Assembly (NCBI RefSeq): GCF_900141855.1
Contig: NZ_FQYU01000002.1
Span: 1,054,001 to 1,118,000, forward strand
Reading direction: 5' to 3'
From: Pseudozobellia thermophila
GTDB lineage: Bacteria > Bacteroidota > Bacteroidia > Flavobacteriales > Flavobacteriaceae
Length of the DNA stretch: 64,000 nt
Each line of letters begins with the position of its first letter. Within the stretch, counting starts at the first letter, position 1. The notes below the pieces were generated by a model. The model saw only the letters and a program-made list of their open reading frames with translations. It ran no database searches and was not told the DNA's origin. Below, piece after piece: positions 45,881 to 56,174 of the stretch. Position numbers and translations under genes: made by a program.

Positions 45881-48418
45881 TTATTCCTTTGTTTCTTCGT
45901 CGGCATTATTATCAAGAGCCGTGCCATCTTCTTCGGTGTTGACTTCGATATCATGAATGTCGGTATCGGTGATTTCCTCTTCCTCCTTCATCACCTTTGC
46001 AACCGCGGCAATGGAATCGTTGTCCTTTAGGTTGATAAGCTTTACCCCTTGGGTAGCGCGCCCCATCACCCTTAAGTCCTCCACGCTCATTCTGATCGCG
46101 ATACCCGATTTATTGATAATCATCAGGTCGTCGGAATCGGAAACGTTCTTAATGGCCACCAAGCCTCCGGTCTTCTCGGTAATGGAAATGGTCTTGACCC
46201 CTTTACCGCCCCTGTTGGTGATGCGGTAATCGTCGATGCTCGAACGCTTTCCGTATCCATTTTCGGAAACCACAAGAATATCCTCCTCCAAATCGTGAAC
46301 CGAGACCATGCCGATTACCTCGTCGTTGTCATCGGCCAAGGTAATCCCCCGTACCCCCGAAGCGTTTCGACCCATGGGCCGGGTCTTGCTTTCTTCGAAG
46401 CGAATGGCCTTACCTGATTTCAAGCCGATAAAGATCTGGCTTGTGCCTGTGGTCAATTTGGCTTCCAAAAGCTCATCGCCTTCCCGAATGCCAATGGCGT
46501 TGATACCGTTTTGGCGTGGACGGGAATACTGCTCCAAGGATGTCTTCTTGACCGTACCCTTTTTGGTCGCCATAATAACGTAGTGACTATTTACGTAGTC
46601 TTCGTCCTTAAGGTCCTGCGTACAGATAAAGGCCTTGACATTGTCGTCTTGCTCTATGTTGATCAAGTTCTGTATTGCCCGCCCCTTGGAAGTCCTGCTC
46701 CCTTCGGGAATCTCATAGACCCGCATCCAGAAACACTTGCCTTTTTGGGTAAAGAACAACATGTATTGATGGTTGGTACCGACAAAGAGGTACTCCAAAA
46801 AGTCTTCGTTTCGCGTCGAGGAGGCTTTCTGCCCTACGCCACCCCTGTTTTGGGTCTTGTATTCCGAAAGCGGGGTCCTTTTGATGTAGCCCGCATGCGA
46901 GATGGTAATGACCACTTGCTCATTGGGGATCATATCCTCGATGCTCAGGTCGCCGCCCGCATAGTTGATTTCCGATCTACGGGCATCGCCATACTTTTCC
47001 TTCACCTCCAAGAGCTCTTCCTTGATGATGGCCATTCGTCTTTCCTTTTTGGCCAGAATGTCCTTTAAATCGGCAATGGTCTTGATAATTTCGTCGTACT
47101 CGGAGCGCAACTTGTCCTGTTCCAGACCGGTAAGCTGACGCAAGCGCATTTCGACAATGGCCTTGGCCTGGATCTCGCTGAGCTTGAATCGCTCCATCAA
47201 CTTTTCCCTGGCCTCGTCGGCGTTGGACGAACCTCGAATAATGGCGATGACCTCGTCGATGTTATCGGAGGCAATGATCAGCCCTTCCAAGATATGGGCA
47301 CGGTCTTCGGCCTTCTTAAGCTCAAATTTCGTTCTTCGGACGACGACCTCGTGACGGTGCTCCACGAAGTAATGGATCATTTCCTTGATGTTCAACAATT
47401 CGGGCCGGCCGTTGACCAGCGCAATGTTGTTGACACTAAAGGAAGATTGCAAGGCCGTATACTTATATAAGGTATTCAGGACGATATTGGGTATCGCATC
47501 GCGCTTAAGGATGTACACGATACGCATACCGCTCCTGTCCGATTCGTCCCTGATACTGGCTATTCCGTCTATTTTCTTTTCATTGATCAGATCGGCCGTC
47601 TTCTTGATCATATCGGCCTTGTTGACCTGATAGGGTATTTCGGTTACCACGATACATTCGCGCCCCTGCACCTCTTCGATGACGGCCTTTGCCCGGATCT
47701 TGACCCTTCCGCGGCCGGTATGGAAGGCTTCCTTTACCCCATCGTATCCGTAGATCACCCCTCCCGTAGGAAAGTCGGGTGCCTTGATATGGGTCATTAT
47801 TTCGTCGATCTCGATATCATTGTTATCGATATAGGCGACCGTACCGTCGACCACCTCGCCAAGGTTGTGCGGCGGCATATTGGTGGCCATACCCACGGCA
47901 ATACCCGAGGCTCCGTTTACCAATAGGTTGGGTATTCGTGTGGGAAGCACGGTGGGCTCCTCGATCGAATCGTCAAAGTTCAACTGATGGTCGACCGTAT
48001 CCTTATCGATATCGGCAAGCATTTCTTCCGCTATTTTGCGCATTCTGGCCTCGGTATACCTCATCGCCGCCGGACTGTCGCCATCAACGGAACCGAAGTT
48101 ACCCTGACCATCGACCAACATGTAGCGCAAACTCCACTCTTGGGCCATACGCACCATGGTATCGTAAACAGAGGTGTCGCCATGAGGGTGGTACTTACCA
48201 AGAACCTCACCCACGATACGGGCAGATTTCTTATGGGCACTGGTAGATCTTACGCCCAGATCGTGCATACCGTACAACACCCTTCGGTGAACCGGTTTCA
48301 AGCCGTCCCTGACATCCGGTAAGGCACGTGACACAATGACCGACATCGAATAATCGATGTAGGCAGATTTCATTTCCTCTTCGATATTAATAGGAATCAA
48401 TTTTTCTCCTTCTGCCAT
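45881..48418 (-). CDS. gyrA: DNA gyrase subunit A
   Basis: An 845-residue type IIA topoisomerase subunit that, with GyrB, introduces negative supercoils. The catalytic tyrosine is Tyr121 in [12 protein letters not shown]. The quinolone-resistance region reads [17 protein letters not shown], with Thr82 and Asp86 at the positions equivalent to E. coli Ser83 and Asp87. The C-terminal half forms the DNA-wrapping pinwheel, including the QNRGGVGQK (GyrA-box-like) segment. The C-terminal tail is acidic. It diverges from clpC. Confidence 0.97.
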   Translation of the reverse strand: MAEGEKLIPINIEEEMKSAYIDYSMSVIVSRALPDVRDGLKPVHRRVLYGMHDLGVRSTSAHKKSARIVGEVLGKYHPHGDTSVYDTMVRMAQEWSLRYMLVDGQGNFGSVDGDSPAAMRYTEARMRKIAEEMLADIDKDTVDHQLNFDDSIEEPTVLPTRIPNLLVNGASGIAVGMATNMPPHNLGEVVDGTVAYIDNNDIEIDEIMTHIKAPDFPTGGVIYGYDGVKEAFHTGRGRVKIRAKAVIEEVQGRECIVVTEIPYQVNKADMIKKTADLINEKKIDGIASIRDESDRSGMRIVYILKRDAIPNIVLNTLYKYTALQSSFSVNNIALVNGRPELLNIKEMIHYFVEHRHEVVVRRTKFELKKAEDRAHILEGLIIASDNIDEVIAIIRGSSNADEAREKLMERFKLSEIQAKAIVEMRLRQLTGLEQDKLRSEYDEIIKTIADLKDILAKKERRMAIIKEELLEVKEKYGDARRSEINYAGGDLSIEDMIPNEQVVITISHAGYIKRTPLSEYKTQNRGGVGQKASSTRNEDFLEYLFVGTNHQYMLFFTQKGKCFWMRVYEIPEGSRTSKGRAIQNLINIEQDDNVKAFICTQDLKDEDYVNSHYVIMATKKGTVKKTSLEQYSRPRQNGINAIGIREGDELLEAKLTTGTSQIFIGLKSGKAIRFEESKTRPMGRNASGVRGITLADDNDEVIGMVSVHDLEEDILVVSENGYGKRSSIDDYRITNRGGKGVKTISITEKTGGLVAIKNVSDSDDLMIINKSGIAIRMSVEDLRVMGRATQGVKLINLKDNDSIAAVAKVMKEEEEITDTDIHDIEVNTEEDGTALDNNADEETKE

Positions 48419-48678
48419 ATTAAAATCCTAGAATTTATTTTAGTTAAAAAAACATGCCAATATACGTAAAATCGTGGCTTTCAAAGCATATCTACCCCAC
48501 TTTATTAAACATTTTATCAACATCCGGAAGCCCCTAAAACCTTAGCGCATATCACGTTAAAAATTTTATAATTAGGTGCTTTTTTCCACAATTCACAAGG
48601 GTTTATCTAATAATAGGTACACTATTTGCGTTAGATTGGTATAGTTTTACTAATTTTATAGATGAAAGGATAAGATTT

Positions 48679-51234
48679 ATGGATGATAATTTTTCACCAA
48701 GAGTAAAGGATGTGATTGCCTACAGCAAAGAGGAAGCCTTGCGTTTGGGGCACGACTTCATAGGTACGGAGCACCTAATGTTGGGGCTTTTGCGCGATGG
48801 CAACGGTAAGGCTATTAGTATTCTCGATGCTTTGGAAGTCGACCTGGACCACCTTCGGCGTAAAGTCGAAATTTTGAGTCCGTCGAACCCGAATCCGAGC
48901 AGCGTTCAAAAGGACAAGAAAAACCTGCACCTTACGCGTCAGGCGGAAAGGGCCCTTAAGACCACTTTTCTTGAGGCCAAACTGTTTCAAAGCTCATCGA
49001 TCAATACGGCACACTTACTGCTTTGCATATTAAGAAACGAAAACGACCCGACCACCAAATTGCTGCACAAGCTTAAGGTGGACTACGACGGGGTAAAGGA
49101 ACAGTTCAAGTTTATGATTACCAGTGACGACGATATCGTCGACGCTCCCACTTCGGAGTCTTTCCCCAGTGATAGCGACGATTCGGGCGATAGCAAGGAA
49201 GGAAGTTCCTTTGGGGCCACCACGGGCCAAAAGGGGAACAAAAAATCGAAGACCCCGGTACTCGACAATTTTGGTCGGGACCTTACCCGACTGGCCGAGG
49301 AAAACAAATTGGACCCGGTCGTCGGTAGGGAAAAGGAAATCGAAAGGGTATCGCAGATATTGAGCCGAAGAAAGAAAAACAACCCCTTGTTGATCGGAGA
49401 GCCGGGCGTTGGCAAAAGTGCCATTGCCGAAGGCCTTGCCTTGCGCATAATCAACAAAAAAGTATCGCGCATACTGTACAACAAAAGGGTGGTAACCCTT
49501 GATTTGGCCTCATTGGTGGCCGGTACCAAATACCGCGGCCAGTTCGAGGAACGCATGAAAGCGGTGATGAACGAATTGGAGAAGAACGACGACGTTATTC
49601 TCTTTATCGATGAAATACACACCATTGTGGGCGCCGGCGGGGCGACAGGAAGCCTTGATGCCTCCAACATGTTCAAACCCGCGCTTGCAAGGGGCGAGAT
49701 CCAATGTATCGGTGCCACCACGCTAGACGAGTACAGGCAGTATATCGAAAAGGACGGCGCACTGGAAAGGCGTTTTCAAAAGGTAATCGTAGAGCCTACC
49801 ACCGTTGAGGAAACCATTGAGATCCTGCACAATATCAAAGGCAAGTACGAAGACCACCACAATGTAAGTTATACCGACGAGGCCATCAACGCCTGTGTTA
49901 AATTAACGAACCGCTATATGACCGACCGTTTTCTACCGGACAAGGCCATAGACGCCCTTGACGAGGCCGGTTCGCGCGTTCATATTGTGAACATGGATGT
50001 TCCCAAACAAATTCTAGAGCTTGAAAAACAGCTTGAAGATGTTCGCGAGCTCAAAAACAGTGTGGTCAAAAAACAGAAATACGAAGAGGCCGCCAAACTA
50101 CGCGATGACGAAAAACGCATAGAAAAAGAGTTGGCCGCCGCCCAAGAAAAATGGGAAGAAGACAGCAAACTGCATAAGGAAACCGTATCGGAAGACAACG
50201 TTGCGGACGTAGTTTCGATGATGAGCGGTATTCCCGTCAATAGGATCGCCCAGACCGAAAGCAACAAATTGGCCGAACTGCCCAATCTGATCAAATCAAA
50301 CGTAATTGGCCAAGACGAGGCCGTGGCAAAAGTAGCGAAGGCCATACAGCGTAACCGGGCCGGACTAAAAGACCCCGACAAACCCATAGGATCGTTTATC
50401 TTCCTAGGACAGACGGGAGTCGGCAAAACCCAATTGGCCAAAGTGCTTGCAAAAGAACTTTTCGACTCCGAAGACGCCTTGATCCGAATAGACATGAGCG
50501 AATACATGGAAAAATTCGCCATATCCAGATTGGTAGGCGCCCCTCCGGGATACGTGGGTTATGAAGAAGGAGGCCAGTTGACCGAAAAAGTAAGGCGCAA
50601 GCCCTACTCCGTAGTCCTTTTGGACGAGGTGGAAAAGGCACACCCCGATGTGTTCAACATGCTGTTACAGGTATTGGATGACGGTTATCTTACCGATAGC
50701 CTGGGAAGAAAGATCGACTTCCGAAATACCATTATTATAATGACATCGAATATCGGTGCCCGTAAACTGAAAGATTTCGGACAAGGGGTAGGTTTTGGAA
50801 CCACCGCCATGAAGGCGCAAGAAGACAGCCACCAAAAGAGCGTTATCGAGGGTGCCCTGAAAAAGGCCTTCGCCCCTGAATTTTTGAACCGTATCGATGA
50901 TGTAATCGTCTTTAATCCGCTTGAGCGGGAAGACATCCACAAAATCATCGATATCGAATTGAAAAAGCTCTTCGCCCGAATCAAGGACATTGGCTACCAC
51001 TTAAGCCTCAGCGAAAAGGCAAAAGATTATATTTCAGACAAAGGCTTCGACAAGCAATATGGCGCAAGACCATTGAAAAGGGCCATCCAGAAGTATATCG
51101 AAGATGCCTTGGCCGAGGAAATCGTCAATTCCAATCTAGACGAAGGGGATTCGATCATTATGGATTTCGACGAGAAGAAAGGAGAACTTACGATCAAAAT
51201 CGAAAAACCGGAAAAATCACCGGAAACCGAATAG
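48679..51234 (+). CDS. clpC: ClpC-type ATP-dependent Clp protease ATPase subunit
   Basis: An 851-residue HSP100 unfoldase. It has two Clp_N repeats (about 1-145), AAA+ module 1 with Walker A GEPGVGKS (about 240-247) and Walker B FIDEIH, a short middle domain with a UVR-like motif (KYEEAAKLRDDEKRIEKE), and AAA+ module 2 with Walker A GQTGVGKT (577-584) and Walker B LLDEVEKAHPDV. It feeds unfolded proteins to ClpP. The short middle domain separates it from ClpB. The 260-base gap to the divergent gyrA gene holds both promoters. A strong terminator follows. Confidence 0.95.
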   Translation: MDDNFSPRVKDVIAYSKEEALRLGHDFIGTEHLMLGLLRDGNGKAISILDALEVDLDHLRRKVEILSPSNPNPSSVQKDKKNLHLTRQAERALKTTFLEAKLFQSSSINTAHLLLCILRNENDPTTKLLHKLKVDYDGVKEQFKFMITSDDDIVDAPTSESFPSDSDDSGDSKEGSSFGATTGQKGNKKSKTPVLDNFGRDLTRLAEENKLDPVVGREKEIERVSQILSRRKKNNPLLIGEPGVGKSAIAEGLALRIINKKVSRILYNKRVVTLDLASLVAGTKYRGQFEERMKAVMNELEKNDDVILFIDEIHTIVGAGGATGSLDASNMFKPALARGEIQCIGATTLDEYRQYIEKDGALERRFQKVIVEPTTVEETIEILHNIKGKYEDHHNVSYTDEAINACVKLTNRYMTDRFLPDKAIDALDEAGSRVHIVNMDVPKQILELEKQLEDVRELKNSVVKKQKYEEAAKLRDDEKRIEKELAAAQEKWEEDSKLHKETVSEDNVADVVSMMSGIPVNRIAQTESNKLAELPNLIKSNVIGQDEAVAKVAKAIQRNRAGLKDPDKPIGSFIFLGQTGVGKTQLAKVLAKELFDSEDALIRIDMSEYMEKFAISRLVGAPPGYVGYEEGGQLTEKVRRKPYSVVLLDEVEKAHPDVFNMLLQVLDDGYLTDSLGRKIDFRNTIIIMTSNIGARKLKDFGQGVGFGTTAMKAQEDSHQKSVIEGALKKAFAPEFLNRIDDVIVFNPLEREDIHKIIDIELKKLFARIKDIGYHLSLSEKAKDYISDKGFDKQYGARPLKRAIQKYIEDALAEEIVNSNLDEGDSIIMDFDEKKGELTIKIEKPEKSPETE

Positions 51235-51250
51235 TTTTGTAAGAAATTAA

Positions 51251-51286
51251 AAAAAAGGGAGTCGCCATCAACGACTCCCTTTTTTA
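51251..51286 (+). terminator. Terminator after clpC
   Basis: GGGAGTCG (51257-51264) and CGACTCCC (51272-51279) around a 7-base loop, with a run of A before and a run of T after. Confidence 0.9.
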
Positions 51287-51433
51287 TTGCCCAAAACCAA
51301 AATGGAAAGAATAGGAAGACAAAGCTATGCCGCGCACGGCAGATAAAACGATATTTCAGCCTTTAATCTAATAATTTTCCCTTTGCACATGCTTAGGTCT
51401 ACTTTCGCTCCGAACACTATAATCTTTATTGGA

Positions 51434-51832
51434 ATGAATGTGAGGCGACCCAAAAAGACAGTTATCGTCAGGGAGTATCAGTTGGATGTTGGAAAAGTAC
51501 AGGTATATGAAAATTACATGGTAGCCTTATTCGATGAAGGAGCCACCCTTACCTTGGAAAGGATGTACCAAATAATAGGTATCTCGGAAATCCATTTTAG
51601 GAACAAAAATTTTGGATATATCAGTTTGCGCAAAAATTCCTTTGCCGTAGACCCCACCATTTACACCTATCTCAGACAGTTGGAAAACCTTAAGGCCTTT
51701 GCCATCGTATCGGTCAAGGAAATCGACATGCACAACTTTAAGATCGAGAAACTGTTCTACAAAAAACCCATGAAGTTTTTTATCGAATTCGACAACGCAT
51801 TGAAATGGGTGAAGAGAAGGGTAAAAGCATAG
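51434..51832 (+). CDS. STAS/SEC14-like small conserved protein
   Basis: A 132-residue protein counting from the ATG at 51434 (MNVRRPKKTVIVREYQLDVG); the frame extends 17 codons upstream without a good start. The pattern of a short strand, KVQVYENYMVALFDEGATL, then FGYISLRKNSFAVDPTIYTYL and LKAFAIVSV resembles a flavobacterial family of about this size often annotated as STAS/SEC14 domain proteins. Function is unknown. It stands alone between clpC and the NAD(P)HX repair gene. Confidence 0.65.
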   Translation: MNVRRPKKTVIVREYQLDVGKVQVYENYMVALFDEGATLTLERMYQIIGISEIHFRNKNFGYISLRKNSFAVDPTIYTYLRQLENLKAFAIVSVKEIDMHNFKIEKLFYKKPMKFFIEFDNALKWVKRRVKA

Positions 51833-51909
51833 CCTTCGCCCCTCCCCCCTCCTAGTTAAAAAATCAAGGTCGATCCATGCGCCCAAAGGCCGGATCGACC
51901 TTGTCTTGT

Positions 51910-53457
51910 TTAGCGCCCCTCTTCTTGATCCTCGCCGGCCTCCCTCCGTTCCACGGCGAATAGATCCATAAAAGCCTGTCCGATTCCTTCCGAAACGTCC
52001 GAGGCCAAGAGCGCTTGATACCCTTTCCCTTCGACCATAATATCGCCGGCACGGCCATGCAGGTAGACACCGAACACGGCCGCATATAGGGGTTCATAGC
52101 CCTGCGCCATGAGTCCGGTTATCACTCCGGTCAACACATCCCCGCTACCCCCGGTAGCCATTCCGGGGTTGCCCGTGGTGTTTACATATCCCCGACCGTT
52201 ATAGACCGTAAGGGTATGATGCCCTTTTATTACCAATATGCAATCGTATTTCTTCGAGAATCCCTTGGCTTTTTCAAGCTTTTCGAAATCGTCTTTCCAG
52301 GGTCCGATAAGCCGCTCCAATTCTTTGGGATGTGGGGTCAGTACACTTTGCGGGGGCAATTTATCCAAAAGCGAAGGCGTATTCGACAAGATGTTCAGTC
52401 CGTCTGCATCGACGACCAAGGGCACCTTGTTCCCCTCCAAGAAGTCGGAAAGGGCCTTTGCCGTTCTTTTGTCCGTCCCCAAACCTACGCCTACCCCGAT
52501 AACCGTAGGGGCGATCGGCACTTCTATTTTGGTGATCCGTTCGTCGTCGTCATCGGCCACTACCATGGCCTCCGGAAGATTGGTCTGCAAAGGAAGGACG
52601 CCACACTTCGGAACCAACACCGACACCAGGCCACTGCCCGAATGAAGGCAGGCCTTGGCCGCCAGATGAACGGCCCCCATCTTGCCAAAGCTTCCCCCGA
52701 TGATAAGGGCGTGGCCATAGGTACCCTTATGGGAATATTTTTCCCTTGGTTTATAGAGAGGCAGCACCTCATGCTTGCCGATCAGCTCGTAATCGGTTTC
52801 GGTCTCCATTAAAAATTGGACATCCAAACCTATATCCAAAACCTCCCATTGCTGAACATAGTTACCCGTATCCGGCAAAAAGAACACCAGTTTGGGCACC
52901 TGAAAGCTCAAGGTAAAGTTCGATTTTATAACGGCCTCCTTCCTCTCGGGCACCCTATCGGTGAAAAGCCCCGAGGGAATATCGACCGACAGAATAAAGG
53001 CCTGCGTTCGGTGCAGGTGGTCGAACAGGGACACTACCCAATCGTCAGGGGTCCGGTTAAGCCCTATACCGAATATGGCATCGACAATTATATCCTCTTT
53101 GGAAATTTCGGGAAAGGAAGAACCGTCTTCCAAAAAATCGGGCCAGACTTTCCTATCCTTCAAGCGCTCGAGGTTGACCAAAAAATCTTCCGAGCGTTTT
53201 TTGCTGTAGTTTACCACGTACACCCCTATGTTATAACCGTGTTCCTGCAAGTGCCGGGCCAGGGCCATCCCGTCCCCTCCGTTATTCCCGATACCGCAGA
53301 ACAAATGTATCTTTACCTGTGCCCCCTGCATGCGAAGGTGAAGCCAGTTAAACAACTGTACGGCAGCCTGCTCCATCAACTGGGTACTGGTTATATTTTG
53401 TTTCTCGATCGTGAATTTATCAGCAGCATAGATCTGCTTGGCGTTAAATAGCTTCAT
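51910..53457 (-). CDS. Bifunctional NAD(P)H-hydrate epimerase / ADP-dependent dehydratase
   Basis: A 515-residue metabolite-repair enzyme that fuses the YjeF_N epimerase domain (about 1-215, with FCGIGNNGGDGMALARHL) and the ribokinase-like dehydratase (about 230-500, with GTYGHALIIGGSFGKMGAVH, DADGLNIL, LTPHPKE and TGGSGDVLTGVITG). It recovers NADH and NADPH from their hydrated forms. Both active blocks are complete. The C-terminus is Glu-rich. The gene diverges from the thrA leader region. Confidence 0.95.
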   Translation of the reverse strand: MKLFNAKQIYAADKFTIEKQNITSTQLMEQAAVQLFNWLHLRMQGAQVKIHLFCGIGNNGGDGMALARHLQEHGYNIGVYVVNYSKKRSEDFLVNLERLKDRKVWPDFLEDGSSFPEISKEDIIVDAIFGIGLNRTPDDWVVSLFDHLHRTQAFILSVDIPSGLFTDRVPERKEAVIKSNFTLSFQVPKLVFFLPDTGNYVQQWEVLDIGLDVQFLMETETDYELIGKHEVLPLYKPREKYSHKGTYGHALIIGGSFGKMGAVHLAAKACLHSGSGLVSVLVPKCGVLPLQTNLPEAMVVADDDDERITKIEVPIAPTVIGVGVGLGTDKRTAKALSDFLEGNKVPLVVDADGLNILSNTPSLLDKLPPQSVLTPHPKELERLIGPWKDDFEKLEKAKGFSKKYDCILVIKGHHTLTVYNGRGYVNTTGNPGMATGGSGDVLTGVITGLMAQGYEPLYAAVFGVYLHGRAGDIMVEGKGYQALLASDVSEGIGQAFMDLFAVERREAGEDQEEGR

Positions 53458-53511
53458 TTATTAACAATATTTGGGAAATGTTTGAAGAATCTATAAAAAT
53501 TGGACGGTTCG

Positions 53512-53542
53512 TTTGATTAAGTTTTCAAAAGTACTACTTTTG
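53512..53542 (+). promoter_or_regulatory. thrABC promoter
   Basis: TTTG at 53512-53515, a spacer of exactly 19 bases and TACTTTTG at 53535-53542 form a perfect match to the Bacteroidota consensus TTTG-N19-TAnnTTTG. Transcription would start close to 53549, just before the leader reading frame. Confidence 0.8.
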
Positions 53543-53558
53543 GTTCTTTGTTTTAAGC

Positions 53559-53651
53559 ATGCCAATGTCGAACATAGACAGAAATAGAATTTTTACGCCA
53601 TTCCAAAATGGATTCACCGCTACTACCGGTACCATTACCCCTTTGGGGTAA
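53559..53651 (+). CDS. Threonine-rich leader peptide of the thr operon (candidate attenuator)
   Basis: A 30-codon reading frame starting about 10 bases after the predicted transcription start and ending 75 bases before thrA. It begins MPMSNIDRNRIF and contains the run TATTGTIT, five Thr and one Ile in eight codons, near the end, as in the enterobacterial thr leader. A hairpin with arms TTACCCC (53635-53641) and GGGGTAA (53645-53651) covers its stop codon, and a smaller GCGC/GCGC hairpin (53678-53691) with a later T run (53705-53710) follows. Ribosome stalling at Thr codons could change RNA folding. A minus-strand frame in the same place looks spurious. Confidence 0.65.
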   Translation: MPMSNIDRNRIFTPFQNGFTATTGTITPLG

Positions 53652-53726
53652 GCAAAATTATATATTCCGTCCGTATCGCGCTTTCTTGCGCCCATTTCAA
53701 ACAATTTTTTCCTTAAATCCATCACG

Positions 53727-56171
53727 ATGAAAGTCTTAAAATTCGGTGGCACATCGGTTGCCAACGCCTCAAACATAAACTTGGTAAAAAATATTGTCGC
53801 CAATACCACCACCGACAGCCTGGTGGTAGTGGTCTCCGCCCTTGGCGGCGTGACAGATCTTTTATTGAACGCCGCCTATCTGGCCTCCCGACAAAGCGAA
53901 GGGTATAAGTCGGTACTCAAGGAAATCGAGGACAGGCACCTCGACACCGTAAAGGACTTGATAAACATCAATGCCCAAAGCAAAGTGCTGAGCAAGGTAA
54001 AAAGTGAACTCAACACCTTGGAGACCCTTCTTGAAGGTGCCTATCTGATAGGGGAGATTACCCCTAAGCTCTCGGACAAGATCGTGAGTTACGGCGAACT
54101 CCTTTCGGCGTACATCATCGGTGAATACTTTGCCCAGGAAGGTTTGGATTCGGGCCACGTAGACAGTAGAAAACTGATTATCACCGACGACTCAAACGAA
54201 AAGGCCACGGTCAATTTTAAGTTGACCAATGCCAATTGCAAGAACCATTTCGCTGCCTCGACCCATAAAATCGTGGTTATGGGCGGATTTATCGCCTCGT
54301 CGGAAAAGGGAAATTCCACTACCCTGGGCCGTGGGGGATCCGATTATACGGCAGCCATCGTGGCAGCGGCCCTCGATGCCGAAGTGCTCGAGATCTATAC
54401 GGACGTAAGCGGTATGTATACCGCCAACCCGAAACTGGTGAAGCAGGCCAAGGCCATTCCCCATATTTCCTATGAGGAAGCCATGGAGCTTTCGCACTTT
54501 GGCGCAAAGGTACTCTACCCGCCTACCATACAACCGGTATTGAGCAAAGGTATTTCCATCCATATAAAAAACACCTTTCGTCCCGAAAACACCGGCACCT
54601 TGATCACAAAGAACAAAAACGAGAAGGGCAAGACTGTACGCGGTATTACCCATGTTGGCAAAATGGCCCTGCTTTCGCTCGAGGGACCGGGCATGGTGGG
54701 CATCCCGGGTATATCAAAACGCTTCTTCGAAGTGCTTTCGCAACACGGTATCAGCGTGGTCTTTATCACCCAGGCCTCATCGGAGCATTCGATATGCGTG
54801 GGTATTTCCGAGGCCGATATCGAACATGCCGTCGAAATCGTAAACGCCGCCTTTGAAGTGGAGATCGAACGCAACAAAATCAAACCCGCCATTGCCGAAA
54901 CCGGCTTGGCCATCATAGCCTTGGTGGGAGACAACATGAAAAAGCACCAAGGCCTCAGCGGCAAGATGTTCAGTACCTTGGGCCGGAACAACGTTAACAT
55001 AAGGGCCATTGCCCAAGGCGCATCGGAACGCAATATCTCGGCGGTCATAAACGAAGGCGATGTAAAAAAAGCACTAAACGCCCTCCACGAGGAGTTTTTC
55101 GAGGAAAACGTAAAACAGCTCAACCTCTTTGTTATGGGGGTGGGCAATGTTGGCTCGAAATTTTTGGAACAGGTGCGCCAACAGCATGCCTATCTCAAGG
55201 AAAAATTAAGGCTGAACATCCGGGTGATCGGTATTTCGAACTCGCGCACCATGGCCTTCGACGAGGGCGGCATTTCCCTTGACGAGTGGGAAAGTAGGCT
55301 AGCCCAGGGCGAAAAGGCCGACAAGGCCCGATTTTTCGGCACCGTACAAAAACTGAACTATCGCAACAGTATTTTCGTCGACAACACCGCCAGCGACGAA
55401 GTGGCCTCTACCTACCACTCCTACCTCGGCAATAGCATATCGGTAGTGACCTGCAACAAAATCGCCTGCTCGTCGGAGTTCGACAACTACCAACAACTCA
55501 AAGACCTGGCCCGAACCTACAATGCCCCGTTTTTGTTCGAGACCAATGTCGGGGCGGGCCTGCCCATTATCGACACCCTTAAGAATTTGATTGCATCGGG
55601 GGACAAGGTACTCAAGATCCAGGCCGTGCTTTCGGGCAGTCTCAACTTCGTCTTCAACAACTTTAACGACAAGACCACCTTTCACGATATCGTAAAACGG
55701 GCCCAGGAGGAGGGCTATACCGAGCCCGATCCAAAAATAGACCTGAGCGGGATCGACGTAATGAGGAAAATTCTCATCTTGGCCCGGGAAAGCGGCAACC
55801 GACTCGAAATAGGCGATATTAAAAACATCCCCTTTCTCCCCGAAGAAAGCCTTAACACCGACAACAACGAAGATTTTTTTGCTTCCCTGATCAAATATGA
55901 AGACCGTTTTCAGGAGATGTACGCCAAGGCGGCCGAGGCCGACAGCAAGTTAAAATACGTAGCGCAATACGAGAACGGGGAGGCCAGTGTGGGGCTTCAG
56001 CAAATACCAAAGGGCCACGATTTCTACAATCTGGAAGGAAGCGACAACATCGTTCTGTTCTACACCCAAAGGTACCCCGACCAACCGATGATCATCAAAG
56101 GGGCCGGTGCAGGGGCCGAAGTGACCGCCTCGGGAATTTTTGCCGATATTATTCGAATAGGAAACTTTTAA
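53727..56171 (+). CDS. thrA: Bifunctional aspartate kinase / homoserine dehydrogenase I
   Basis: An 814-residue fusion of aspartate kinase (about 1-295, motif KFGGTSVANA), a regulatory ACT region (about 310-455, with HGISVVFITQASSEHSICVG) and homoserine dehydrogenase (about 465-814, with VMGVGNVGSKFLEQ as nucleotide-binding loop). It catalyses the first and third steps from aspartate to homoserine. The layout matches E. coli ThrA, whose kinase is inhibited by threonine through the ACT domains. It is the first gene of a tight thrABC operon with gaps of 3 and 0 bases. Confidence 0.97.
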   Translation: MKVLKFGGTSVANASNINLVKNIVANTTTDSLVVVVSALGGVTDLLLNAAYLASRQSEGYKSVLKEIEDRHLDTVKDLININAQSKVLSKVKSELNTLETLLEGAYLIGEITPKLSDKIVSYGELLSAYIIGEYFAQEGLDSGHVDSRKLIITDDSNEKATVNFKLTNANCKNHFAASTHKIVVMGGFIASSEKGNSTTLGRGGSDYTAAIVAAALDAEVLEIYTDVSGMYTANPKLVKQAKAIPHISYEEAMELSHFGAKVLYPPTIQPVLSKGISIHIKNTFRPENTGTLITKNKNEKGKTVRGITHVGKMALLSLEGPGMVGIPGISKRFFEVLSQHGISVVFITQASSEHSICVGISEADIEHAVEIVNAAFEVEIERNKIKPAIAETGLAIIALVGDNMKKHQGLSGKMFSTLGRNNVNIRAIAQGASERNISAVINEGDVKKALNALHEEFFEENVKQLNLFVMGVGNVGSKFLEQVRQQHAYLKEKLRLNIRVIGISNSRTMAFDEGGISLDEWESRLAQGEKADKARFFGTVQKLNYRNSIFVDNTASDEVASTYHSYLGNSISVVTCNKIACSSEFDNYQQLKDLARTYNAPFLFETNVGAGLPIIDTLKNLIASGDKVLKIQAVLSGSLNFVFNNFNDKTTFHDIVKRAQEEGYTEPDPKIDLSGIDVMRKILILARESGNRLEIGDIKNIPFLPEESLNTDNNEDFFASLIKYEDRFQEMYAKAAEADSKLKYVAQYENGEASVGLQQIPKGHDFYNLEGSDNIVLFYTQRYPDQPMIIKGAGAGAEVTASGIFADIIRIGNF

Positions 56172-56174
56172 GAC

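Noticed and set aside
53534-53722. Minus-strand reading frame of about 61-63 codons opposite the thr leader
   Set aside because: It covers the perfect thrA promoter and the Thr-rich leader, and shows no recognisable family. The plus-strand reading explains the region better.
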